A stretch of 64,000 nucleotides of DNA, from contig JALMGJ010000006.1 in the NCBI GenBank assembly GCA_023362775.1, positions 2,020,001 to 2,084,000 on the forward strand. The letters run 5' to 3'. Source of the DNA: Charina bottae. Taxonomy: Eukaryota; Chordata; Lepidosauria; Squamata; Charinaidae. A program made the translations under genes and the position numbers. Each line of letters begins with the position of its first letter. Positions within the stretch are counted from its first letter, which is position 1. The notes below the pieces were generated by a model. It did not search any database. It had not been told where the DNA came from and saw only the letters and a program-made list of their open reading frames with translations. Shown here one piece after another: positions 47,831 through 59,100 of the stretch.

Positions 47831-48237
47831 TGTGGCTCCGAGTTTGTCTCTCATTCTTTGAAGCTATTCATAGGGCTGTCACCACTGACCTCAAAACTCT
47901 GAGTCAAGTCAGACAGCCTCTTTCTGAGCATCTCACTGTGTCCTCTTCCTACAAGAAGAAAGCAACACTCTTTGAGATCTTTTACAGCAGGGCAACACTT
48001 CTGTGGGCATTGAAAATCAGGACTGGCGCATGGCCTGGTTGAAGAATCCAGCGGGCTCCTTGGTTGGAGAGGGCACTGGGTCTAACCCATGGGCAACAGG
48101 CATAGATAGCTCTATCGTAAATAACCAGGTTTCAGCGATATACAGTAGGTCTCTCCCCTTCTTTGAGCCAAGAATGGCATTGCATCAACAGTTGTTGACC
48201 CAAATCAATGCATTACGTTCACTGTGGATGATGACAG

Positions 48238-48386
48238 CAAGGGTGTCCGCAGGGCTGGTCAAAGAAGTCAAGATGGCATCCATAATGGTGTGATCAAAGC
48301 CCTGTGATGCACATAAAAACCAAGTGGATCACACCATCATGGACACTTCCTAGTTTTTTCACCAGCCCTGCAGACACCCCTGGACA
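48238..48386. mobile_element. Palindromic MITE (GGTCAAAAAAG family)
   Basis: CAAGGGTGTCCGCAGGGCTG and CAGCCCTGCAGACACCCCTG as inverted ends. Confidence 0.8.
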
Positions 48387-48489
48387 CCAGCCTCCTCTGG
48401 ACAATCCAGCAGCATCAAGAGGCTTCTGGACCTGTGTGACCCTTGCCAAGAACTCTCTTCTGGCTGTTAGATGCTCCAGAGGAAGCAGC

Positions 48490-49040
48490 CAGCTCTAACA
48501 AAGACATGACCACACTGGTGAGGCCACAATTGGAATACTGCGCCCAGTTCTGGTCACCACAATACAAAACAAGATGCTGAGGCCCTAGAAAGAGTGCAGG
48601 GAAGAGCAACAAAGATGATAAGGGGTCTGGAGGCTAAATCCTATGAAGAACGGCTAAAGGAACTAGGCACGTTTAGCTTAATGAAGAGAAGATGGAGACA
48701 TGATAGCAGTCTTCCCATACTTGAAGGGCTGCCACAGGGAAGAGGGCATTGATTTATTCTCCATGGCACCTGAGGGTAGGACAAGAAGCCATAGGTGGAA
48801 GCTCGTCAGAGGGAGATCCAACCTGGAAATAAGGAGGAATTTCCTGACAGTGAGAACGATTAAGCAGTGGAACAGCTAGCCTCCCAGAGTGGTGGGTGCT
48901 CCATTGCTGGAGGTTTTCAAGAACAGACTGGACAGCTGTTTGTCCAAGGTGGTATGAGGACTCCTGCCTTAGGCTTGGGCAGGGGGTTGGACTAGAAGAC
49001 CTCCAAGGTCCCTTCCAACCCTAGGATTCTAGGATTCTAT
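48490..49040 (+). mobile_element. CR1 LINE 3' end
   Basis: Sequence with the CR1 landmarks GGGCTGGACTAGAAGACCT-like, CCCTTCCAACCCTAGGATTC and an ATTCTATG tail at about 49020-49040. Strongly 5' truncated. Confidence 0.85.
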
Positions 49041-49114
49041 GACAAGCAACGTCTTCTCAACAATGTGAGCAGCAGCATCTTAGAGGAGCAGGATAAGGTG
49101 GCAAGGCTAGTTGC

Positions 49115-51991
49115 TGTGGGATGTTGCTGGCTTCAAGGGATTTCAGGCGCAGAGTAATCCAAACAATGTGTTTGTAAGGCTAACAATATCTTTATTGGTA
49201 GCATAAGGCAATAATGGATGTATAGTGCATTATTGCAAAAAGGAAAAAACAAAGCATACGCAGAGTTCCATCAGCAGATGTGATGAAAAATCATGGCCTA
49301 TGCAAAGGCCAGGCATAGTTACAATTCAGGAACAGAGTACATGGTAACAGGACAGATAGAAGTCAAGAAGAAAGATGGAATGTAGACCCATAGTTCATAG
49401 CTGAATTATACACTTGGTGCAGCATTCTGATTGGCCTGGACATTTTCAAACTGCAATGCATTTACAGAGTTGTACTTACTATAAATCGCCATGAGATGGC
49501 AGTGTTGCACATTGTCTTCCCTTCGGGACACTGTTCCCATGGGACAGGGCTGATATCGCTTTGTTTTGGCTATGGCAGGGGTCGGCAAACTTTTTGTGCC
49601 GGGAGCCATTTTGACATGCTCGTGCACATTTTGAAGTGCTCGAGAGCCAGGGGGCGGGGTTTGCGGGCGGGGGCCAATCGCGTGGAAGGGGGCGGGGTTT
49701 GCGGGCGGGAGCCAATCGCGTGGAAGGGGGCGGGTTTTGCGGGCGGGATACAATCGCGTGGAAGGGGGCGGGGGGCTCACGGAGGGGGTGCAGCCAGCGG
49801 CTCCGCGCAGCCAGCGGCTCCGCAAACCCAGCCCGGCCCGGCCGCCCCACCGGGAGTGGCAGAGAAACAGCTGCCACCCTCCGCTCCCCAGAATATCGTG
49901 GGGGAAAGGGAAACCTGCCCGGAGGGGTCATCAGGAGCACAGGATCCGGCCCCAGCCCAGCCCAGCCCGCAGCTTCGGCGCCCTCCCCTCACCATCGCGA
50001 AAGTCCCAGGCGACGGCGGGGACATGTTCGACCTGCTCGTGCAGCACGGGGCGGCCGCCCCCGGAGACTCCGCGGCCCCCCGGCTGCAGCTCTTCCACCG
50101 CCTCTCCTCTCTGGCAGCCGGGGGGCCACGGAGTCTCCGGGGGCGGCCGCCCCGTGCTGCACGAGCAGGTCGAACATGCCCCCGCTGTCGCCTGGGACTT
50201 TCGCGATGGCGAGGGGAGGGCGCTGAAGCTGCGGGCCGGGCTGGGCTGGGGCCGGATCCTGTGCTCCTGATGACCCCTCCGGGCAGGTTTCCCTTTGCCC
50301 CACGATATTCTGGGGAGTGGAGAGCGTGGGAAGCGGGTGGGGAGAGCAGGCTGGGTTTCCCATCTGAGGCAGGATCCCCGGGCCGCACATCCTCCACCAC
50401 CGCCGCGGCCAAGCAGGCGCGGGCTCTTTGGCGAGAAGGGGAAAGGCCTTCGCCAATGCCTGATGTTAAGGGCGGCGCGCGGCATGGCACCCTCCCGCCC
50501 CATCAATCCCCCCACCCCGCCGTTTGGCGTCCTCTCCCCCCGCTAACCCGAGCCCTGCGGCGGCCGGGGGAGCCAAGCCAGGCTCGGACCGGAGGCGGCC
50601 AAGGGGAGAGCAGGCGGCTCTTCACCCTGCGCTGCCCTGCCGCTCGCGTCCCAGGCGGGCGAGGCAGGGAGAGAAGGGGAGACGGAGGGGCTCCCTCTCC
50701 GGCCTCTGCACCCCTTCAGGCCCGTCTCTGCGAGGCCCGGCGCGGCAGGGAGGCGCTGCTGGCCTACCTGGAGGGCCTCCCGCGGCCGCTTCTCCAAGGC
50801 GGGTTGCAGAGCGCGCGCTGCGCCCACGGGAACGCCTGGTCCCTCCGCTCCCTCCAGCTCCGCCAGCAGCGCCGCCCGCCCCGTCCTGCCGCCCGGCAAA
50901 CCTCCGCCGGCTCCATCCCTCCACCTCCACCGTCCCGGCCAGGCACCCTGCGCCGCCCTGCCGCTCGCGTCCCGGGACGCGGTGCTGTCGGAGGCAGCGC
51001 AGGAGCGGCTGCAGGGGCAACGTGTGTGCGTGAGAGTCAGCTCCGGGGGTTGCAGGGAGGGGGAGGCTGTGTTTCCCCCCTTTGGGTTGCAAACGGCCTT
51101 GCGTGTGGGTCTGATCAAAGCCAAAACACTTTTTTTTTTTGAAACGCGGGCTGGAGATGGCGCTGCTCCGCGGCATCCAGGTGCTGGGCGAGGGCGCGGG
51201 CCCGGGACGCGAGCGGCAGGGCGGCGCAGGGCACCTGGCCGGGGCGGTGGCGGTGGGGGGACGGAGCCGGCGGAGGTTTGCCGGGCGGCAGGACGGGGCG
51301 GGCGGCGCTGCTGGCGGAGCTGGAGGGAGCGGAGGGACCAGGCGTTCCCGTGGGCGCAGTGCGCGCTCTGCAACCCGCCTTGGAGAAGCGGCCGCGGGAG
51401 GCCCTCCGGGTGCACCCTCCCGCCCCATCAATCCCCCCACCCCGCCGTTCGGCGTCCTCTCCCCCCGCTAACCCGAGCCCTGCGGCGGCTGGGGGAGCCG
51501 AGCCAGGCTCGGACCGGAGGCGGCCAAGGGGAGAGCAGGCGGCTCTTCGCCCTGCGCCGCCCTGCCACTCGCGTCCCGGGCCTGCGCCCTCGCCCAGCAC
51601 CTGGATGCCGCGGAGCAGCGCCATCTCCAGCCGCAGCAGCCCCTGCAGCCGCTCCTGCGCCGCCTCCGACAGCGCCGCGTCCTGGCCCAGCAGCGCCTCC
51701 CTGCCGCGCCGGGCCTCGCTCAGTACGAGAGCCAGGGGGCGGGGTTTGCAGGCGGGGGCCAATCACGTGGAAGGGGCGGGGGTGAGTTCAGCTGCGGAAG
51801 AGCCACACTCAAGGGGCCAAAGAGCCGCATCTGGCTCGCGAGCCGCCATTTCCGACCCTTGGGCTATGGCAAGGCCACGCACCTGGTGTTTACGTGCTTT
51901 TTGTTATGGGAGCATTGAATGGAAAAATACTAGCTTTACGAGCTAGTGAAGGAATCCATTCGCATGAATTCTACATAGAAAAACTCTAACA
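49115..51991 (-). mobile_element. Solo LTR split by a 2.3-kb GC-rich element
   Basis: Same LTR family as 55361-55961, minus strand. Pieces 49115-49575 and 51862-51991 give about 583 bp. A 5-bp duplication GTTGC lies at 49110-49114 and 51992-51996. Confidence 0.82.
49576..51861. mobile_element. GC-rich 2.3-kb hAT-type nonautonomous element
   Basis: Bounded by a perfect 8-bp duplication GGCTATGG (49568-49575 and 51862-51869), with hAT-like ends CAGGGGTCGGCAA and TTTCCGACCCTTG. The interior is very GC-rich and built of inverted arms (about 49875-50070 against 50115-50320; 50770-50990 against 51200-51415; 51160-51250 against 51545-51630) and a direct repeat (50496-50650 and 51413-51585). No transposase frame is recognised. 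Confidence 0.88.
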
Positions 51992-52035
51992 GTTGCAGCC
52001 ATTTCATGTAGGCCTCATAACTAAACCTTTGAACT

Positions 52036-52214
52036 CAGGGGCGTCCAGCGGGGGGAATCGAAGAAGTCAAGATCATGATTGCAACCACGCAGCCAAAACT
52101 GCACAACTTTTTTTATACATGTCACACACATAAAAAAGGAGAGGGACTTTGATTGCATGGTGATGACCACCATCTTGACTTTTTTGACCCCCACCACCCT
52201 GCATGGATGCCCCT
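52036..52214. mobile_element. Palindromic MITE (GGTCAAAAAAG family)
   Basis: Ends CTCAGGGGCGTCC and GGATGCCCCTGAG, internal GAAGTCAAGATC and ACCATCTTGACTTTTTTGAC. Confidence 0.82.
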
Positions 52215-52299
52215 GAGTCCTTGGAAATGAACTAGCAGCTAGAAAACCAGGTGGCCCAATGGATATTTATTTGCACAGTAGTTTAAAAAAAAAACTTGC

Positions 52300-52302
52300 A
52301 TT

Positions 52303-52361
<59 letters not shown>

Positions 52362-52800
52362 TGGTTCGATTTATATTTACCGCACCATCTCCCCACAGGG
52401 GGACTCTGGGCGGTTTACAAAAATCGGGAATTAAAATTCAGCAGTTAAAACAACATATATTACTATATAATACAATAGTAATTAACTAAATATAAAATCC
52501 AAGATGTGATGGGTTGATGTTTAAAAGGGCACTATGGCACCAGCCATCCCCAAGAGGAACTGTTCCCCCCCCTCCCACGCAAGGCGGCAGAACCAGGTCT
52601 TTAAGTTCTTTCTGAAGGCCGGGAGCGATGGGGCCTGCCTCACCTCCGGGGGCAGCATATTCCAAAGGGTGGGCGCCACTATAGAGAAGACCCGCTTTCT
52701 AGATCCCGTCAGGTGAAATTCCCTTACCGACGGGATCCGCAGCATGCCCTCTCTAAATGATTGAGTGGGACGGTTCAATGTTATGGGGATGAGACGGTCC
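52300..52800 (-). mobile_element. CR1/L2-type LINE 3' end
   Basis: (TTTA)n tail at 52300-52362, the CCATCTCCCC...GGACTCTGGGCGG box, then frame 52967-52521 with FSIVAPTLWNMLPPEVR and FRKNLKTW. Confidence 0.82.
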
Positions 52801-52979
52801 CTCAGGTAATTTATGTTATTTAGCTTAATAATGATCCCATGATTGAATTCATACCACACATATCTTGGACTAAAATGGAGTCGGGAAGTCCGCAGTATAG
52901 CATGTTGTGGGAACCCAGCCCTTGTCTTAGCAGGTTGTGCAAATGAGGTCACCATCTTAACCCTCATTTTTTAATATTT

Positions 52980-54015
52980 ATTTGGCAAATTATGTGACAC
53001 ACAGCCACCGGTTGAACGAAGTATGTATATGTTGCAAATCCAGGCAATAATTAGCGTCTGGTGACTTGGTGCTGATCGCTGCCATCTGCCCCTTTGCAAG
53101 TCCTGCCAAGCAGCTGCCCTCTTTGGTCTTTTCAGAGTTCAAGAGGTGTTACACACACTCCCAGGTCACTCACTCCCGCACACCCAGCCTCCTGGGGCAC
53201 ACGGATCTTGCAGCCCCCCCCCCCCCCCCCAGTTTTCTACCTGGGTTTTCCAGATAAGGGCAACTATTGCAGGGGAGACACACAACCCTGGTCGACAGCC
53301 AGGAAATAATTAGGAACATGCACAAATCTCTTTCAACCAAACCCCGAGGCCCATCAGGTTCTGATGGAATACATGGAGACCCAACAAATTCAAAGTTTAT
53401 TCAAAGCAGCAACATTTTGTGGGTTGCAATGTGCATTTGCTCTCTCTCTCTCAAGCACACGCACACAAACACACACGCTCGTCCCCATTTACCCACATAC
53501 TTCTCAGCTAGGCTGCCAGGCACTAGCTAGAGGGACGGAAGCCACCAACTCTGGATCCAAGAGGACTCAAAGACTGGGTGGTCTTCAGGACCCCTTTTAT
53601 CCCCCAAAGTCCTTGCTTTGTTGATTCACAAGTCTGTTAGCTATTGATGGGATGGGGGGGTTGTTTCCATCTTTCAGCGCCCAACCTCCTTTGTCTGTCT
53701 TCTAGTGACATCTACCCTAAGATTCTTAATGACTTCTTTCCTTTTTATCTACTTCCTCAAAGGGATCTTTTGGAGAAAATTCCTGGCTTTTGTCCTCTCT
53801 GTGTAGGTGCCTGCCTCATTTTTGGGTTACGGCAGCTAAATCCTAGTCGCACAGAGGATGCGAGCAGTCTATGATTCAGATCACAGGAGTCAACCGGAGA
53901 AACGAGGGTCAGATGTAAACCAGGGAGCAATGCACCAGTGACCCTGGTTGGACTTGCTTGCAGAAGACTTAAGCAGTATGGGGGAAACTCATAAAGTCAT
54001 AAGAGGACTTGAGGT
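52980..54015. other. Intergenic, no gene recognised
   Basis: Short CT and CA runs (53430-53480), a C-run at 53214-53230, otherwise unassigned sequence with no exon signature. Confidence 0.35.
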
Positions 54016-54028
54016 GACATAGCTGAAG

Positions 54029-54344
54029 GTTCCCCACGCACGTTTGTGCAGTCGTGTCCGACTCCAGGGGCCGGTGCTCATCTCCGTTTGTTAGCTGAAG
54101 AGCCAGCGTTGTCCGAAGACGCTTCCGCTGTCATGTGGCCGGCATGACGCGTGCGGAACGCTGTTACCATCCCACGGAAGTGGTACCTATTTATCTCCTT
54201 GCATTTGCATGCTTTCGAATTGCTAGGTTGGCAAGAGCTGGGGCGAGTGCGGGAGCTCACTCCGGCACGCGGCGCTGGGGTCTCGAACCTGCGATCTCCC
54301 GATCGACAAGCCTGGCGTCTTACCCGCTGAGCCACCGCGCCCCC
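54029..54344 (-). mobile_element. tRNA-headed SINE
   Basis: Same family; target duplication TAGCTGAAG at 54020-54028 and 54345-54353. Confidence 0.86.
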
Positions 54345-54439
54345 TAGCTGAAGACCTCTAAGCAAAGTACTAAGAAAAGGCCATTTGCCATACCATGCCA
54401 TGCCAAGGTACTGGATAAGGACACAGGAGAGACGACGAT

Positions 54440-54445
54440 GATGAT

Positions 54446-54484
<39 letters not shown>

Positions 54485-54486
54485 AG
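54440..54486 (+). repeat. (ATC)n trinucleotide repeat
   Basis: GATGATGATAATCATCATC... about 12 ATC units. Confidence 0.93.
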
Positions 54487-54637
54487 AGAATGTGGGGACA
54501 AACAAGAGAGAAAGAAGGAGGGAGAGAGGGGGGTATCAGGAATAAAGCTGAGGTTTCCCAGCCCCACTGGGGAGAAAGTGGACATATTGACAATAAACAT
54601 CGGAGTTTGCAAGAACAGGATAACATTTAAGAGAAAA

Positions 54638-54969
54638 TCTGTAGCTTGAATCATGTCAACTGGATTTCTATTTTCTTAATGGAAACGTTTCGCTCCTTAT
54701 CCAAGGGGCTTCTTCAGTCTGAGCAAAGTTGGTAAGGGAATCCTAAATATGTTCCTAGGTAGCTGTGTGACCTTACACCATGACCTAGCCCCAGGTGCAA
54801 GGTCACACAGCTACCTAGGAACATATTTAGGATTCCCTTACCAACTTTGCTCAGACTGAAGAAGCCCCTTGGATAAGGAGCGAAACGTTTCCATTAAGAA
54901 AATAGAAATCCAGTTGACATGATTCAAGCTACAGACAATTCCACCTGGATGACTGAGAACCTTCATAGA
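54638..54969. mobile_element. 332-bp foldback element with two hammerhead-like cores
   Basis: Same ends as the 827-bp copy but with most of the centre missing; flanked by CATTTAAGAGAAAA at 54624-54637 and 54970-54983. Cores at 54687-54717 (minus) and 54856-54886 (plus). Confidence 0.88.
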
Positions 54970-54983
54970 CATTTAAGAGAAAA

Positions 54984-55360
54984 GAATGAGAAATCTGGCC
55001 TTAGATATATCGGTTCTGCCACAACAACGAAGCATCCAAGTGGAAAATGCAGAAGGGAAGTGGTGGGATCATATCAGACCCTGCGAGACTGGTAAAATGA
55101 GGGAAAGGAGGACCACTTGGGTTTCTGGAAAGCTCTTTATTGCTAGTAGGGTAACGCAGCAGGATCTTGAACGCCTGTCAGAGCCATTCTCCTGCTCAGC
55201 TTATACCTCCTAGTGTACTTAAGGGAGAGTTGCTTGAGTTTCTTTCTCAAAGACCTCTCAAGTCATACTTGAGGATCTCCTTGATCTGCTTTTTGTTTGG
55301 CTGAAGGAGTCTCTTTTGCAATGGTGCTGTTTCCTTCTCTGTTTTCTTGTTAAAGTTATT
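54984..55360. other. Unassigned stretch before the LTR
   Basis: The minus strand carries AGCAATAAAGAGC near 55130-55145, reminiscent of an LTR polyadenylation region, but no ends or target duplication were found. Confidence 0.25.
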
Positions 55361-55961
55361 TGTTAAAGTTATTCTATGTAGGATTCAAGCGAATGGATTC
55401 CTTCACTGTGAATGCCTGTAAAATGGAATTTTCCAAGTCCCTCTGCTGTAAGCAGTTTCCCATAATAAAAAGTAAGTAAACACCAGATGTGCTTTTCTCT
55501 AGTCAAAACAACATGGTGATAACAGTCTTGTCCCATGAGAATTGTTCCCCGGGAGAAAAGCCAATAGGCAACACCGCCATCTCATGGCGGTTTATAGTAA
55601 GTACAACTGTTACTACAATGTTAAGCTGAAAAATGGCCTAGCCCACATTAGCCAATCAGAATGTTGGACCATGGGTATAATTCAGCTATGAACTATGGGT
55701 ACTCATCTCACTCACTCAATTCTATGCTTCTGTTTGACTGCTATCTGTACTGTAACTATGCCTGGTCTTTGCATAGACCATGATTTTTCTTTCCTCACAT
55801 CTGTTGATGGAACTCTGCTTATGCTTTGTTTTTTCCTTTTTGCAATAATGCACCATACATCCATTATTGCCTTATGCTACCAATAAAGATATTGTTAGCC
55901 TTAAAACACGTTGTTTGGATTAATCTGCACCTGGAACCCCAAAAGCCAGCAACACCCCACA
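55361..55961 (+). mobile_element. Solo LTR downstream of CTL4
   Basis: About 600 bp from TGTTAAAGTTATTC to AACACCCCACA, with CAATAAAGATATTG near its 3' end. It matches the split LTR at 49115-51991. Flanks do not form a clean duplication. It lies about 120 bp 3' of the CTL4 stop, antisense to the gene. Confidence 0.75.
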
Positions 55962-56082
55962 TTTCTCAGGGTCTGTCACAGACCAGGACAAGGGGGACTG
56001 CTCCAGCAGAGGTCAAGAACTCAGTGACATCTCTTGGTAGGTGCTTCTGAAACTTGTGGGATTCGAGGAACACCAAGATAAA

Positions 56083-56165
56083 TCAGCGATCTTGGTACTT
56101 GAGCTCATACTTGCAAAGGTGGGCAAACATTTCACTACACCGACCTTCTTTCCAGTGCTTAAATT
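56083..56165 (-). CDS. CTL4 exon 5 (terminal coding exon)
   Basis: 83 nt after CCTTTCAG, with the final two cysteines (GRCSE, HLCKY) and a TGA at 56085-56083. It is 15 nt longer than the CTL2 and CTL3 exons. Confidence 0.85.
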
Positions 56166-59100
56166 CTGAAAGGAACAGGAAAAGGGCCTTACAGACGTTG
56201 ATGCTCTAGTTCTGCCTTTGATCCCCAGATTCAGATGTTGAGGTGAACAGCCACATCCTTGCGGAATTTCCCTCCCACAGACAGTCTTGTATTCACCATG
56301 ATAGGACTTTTTATTTTATTTATTTATAATTCGATTTATATCACCGCTCCATCTCCCCCAAGGGGGACTCTGGGTGGACTTTACACCAGTTGTCTGGGTC
56401 AAAGTTGCTCATGAACCATTTGAGGGAAGGGAAATTTCACAGCGACCTGACATCTTCAGCTTAGGGACATCGGTCTGCTCAGATGGTTTCCCTGTCAGAA
56501 TCCTGGACTAGAGAAGTCTTAATTGCGGGAAGCCAACTGAGAGGAGTAGGAAGGGGCCGAGCCAATATTTTTGCTTCTCTAAGTCTCCCCCAGTACAGTC
56601 TGGCCAGATTGGCCCAACTGCTGGCTGGGCTGGGCTGTCATTTTCATAGGAGACCCCTTACCATTTTCAATTAAGTGGACACAGTACTTTCCATTCTCCA
56701 CTATGTTAGGTGACCCTGCAGCCCAGGGGAAGTATGAAATTTTGTACGCGTCCATCCACAACCAGTTTCCTCCTGGTGGATTCTGGAAAAGAATAAGATC
56801 AATTTTACCTAAGGTTGGACAATCTGCCCACCCGCTCGCACAAAACCACATTGCTTGATGATTCAGCCAAACAGAAAACAGACCAAGGAGGCCCCTCCCC
56901 AACTCTCGAGAGGCCGTTCACTTCCCATCAATCTTCAGAGACGGCTCTCCTGCCACCCAGCCAGCTCCAGCGTCTTGCCGAGCTTTGAAAGATGCAGGCT
57001 CTAACGCAGAGCTTTCCAAACTTTTCCTGTTGGTGACACACTTTTTAGACATGCATCATTTCGCGACACACTCTTACAGCAGGGCACAAGGCAGGCACTA
57101 GGACCTGCGTGGAATCCTGGCAGGGCTCGGAGGCAGCAGCAGCTACGGTGACACACTCAGACACTGCAGCCAACACACTAATGTGTCCCGACACAGAGTT
57201 TGGAAAGCTCTGCTCTAATGGGTCTTATTAAGCTGGATTCCTCACCATGTCTCTTCTACCTCTCCTGTTCCATCATCTGTGGTCAGTTTGATACTGCTGG
57301 CCTTCTAAGGATGAAAAGTTTGTGAGCTTTCCTTAGATGAGAAAACTTCCATAGTATGGCTTTCTTTTCCTTCCTTCCTTCCTTCCTTCCTTCTTTCCTT
57401 CCTTCCTTCCTTCCTTCCTCACACCTACTACCTCTAGAAGGTTCTACAGATTCATTGTGAGAATGGATGGATGGACATATCCACAATCTAGGGGGAATAG
57501 TTGCTGTCTTGAAGGAAGTCCAAATGCCCTGGGAGGTGTACAGTCTATCCTACGGCACAGGTAGTCCTCGACTTACAACCATAATTGGGACCAGAACTTC
57601 CATTGCTAAACAAGGCAGTCGTTAAGTGAGTCATGCCCAATTTTACGACCTTTTTTGCCATGGTCATTAAGCGAATCACCTGGTCATTAAGTGAATCACA
57701 TGGTCCTTAAGCGAATCTGGCTTCCCCTATTGACTTTGCTTGTTGGAAGCCAGCTGGAAAGGTCTCAAAGGGTGATCACATGACCCTGAGACACTGCAAC
57801 TGTCATAAATACATGCCAGTTGCCGAGCACCCAAATTTTGATCACGTGACCACAAGGATGCTGCGACAGTTCTAAGTGCGAGGACTGGTCGCAAGTTACT
57901 TTTTTCAGCACTGTCGTAACTTCGAACAGTCACTAAACGAATGGTCGTATGTCAAGGACTACCTTGAGGTTCTTCCCCCAGAGATAAGACAGATCCCTTC
58001 ACTCCTGGACTTCAGAAAAAAATTGAAAACCTGGCTCTGTGATCTCGCCTGGGGCAAGAGGGAAAGTGGTCAAGCTTGGGGATGGCTGATCGCTTATTTG
58101 TTGTTGTTGTTGTTTATTCGTTCAGTCGTTTCCGACTCTTTGTGACTTCATGGACCAGTCCACGCCAGAGCCCTCTGTCGGCCGTCACCATCCTCAGCTC
58201 CCCAATGGTCGAGTCCGTCACCTCCAGAATACCATCCATCCATCTTGCCCTTGGTCGGCCCCTCTTCCTTTTGCCTTCCACTTTCCCTAGCATCAGCTTC
58301 TTCTCCAGGGTATCCTGTCTTCTCATTATGTGGCCAAAGTACTTCAGTTTTGCTTTTAATATCATTCCCTCAAGTGAGCAGTCTGGCTTGATTTCCTGGA
58401 GTATGGACTGGTTTGATCTTCTTGCAGTCCAAGGCACTCTCAGAATTTTCCTCCAACACCACAGTTCAAAAGCATCTATCTTCCTTTGCTCAGCCTTCCT
58501 TATGGTCCAGCTCTCGCAGCCATAGGTTACTACAGGGAATACCATTGCTTTAACTATGCGGACCTTTGTTGTCAGTGTGATGTCTCTGCTCTTAACTATT
58601 TTATCAAGATTTGCCAGGCTGATCGCTTAGAGCCACCCCAAATATTTTAAATAGTCTTCAGCAGCACTGCAAACCATCTGCCACTTGGTTTTAATTTAAA
58701 TTATATTTATTATATTTAGTGTACTGTATTTTATTGTGTTTTTATTGTATTGTATTATTGTTATAGCTGTGAACCGCCCAGAGTCCCTCCTTGAGAGGGA
58801 GATGGGCGGTCATAGAAATTTAATAAATAAATAAATAAGGACTACCTGTATATCCATTTGGACCCTTGATAGTCTTTTTCCAGAGACTGAGAGACAGAAG
58901 CAATGCTCTGACTAGCAAAATTATTTCTGAATTATCAAATGGAAACTGCATGTGGGCTGAAGCTCCCTTCATTTATTGGTTCCACCTCTGGTGGGACCAT
59001 CATAATTATCCTCCAAAAACAGGCTTCCTTTGAATTCTCCTGAACAAGGGGCAAGGACCACCCATCTCTGACCCTGTGTTTACACAAGGTACATAATCTG

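Noticed and set aside
49496..51142. 548-codon open frame
   Set aside because: It starts in LTR sequence and crosses the GC-rich hAT element; GC-rich DNA lacks stop codons by chance, several other frames are equally open, and no conserved domain is seen.
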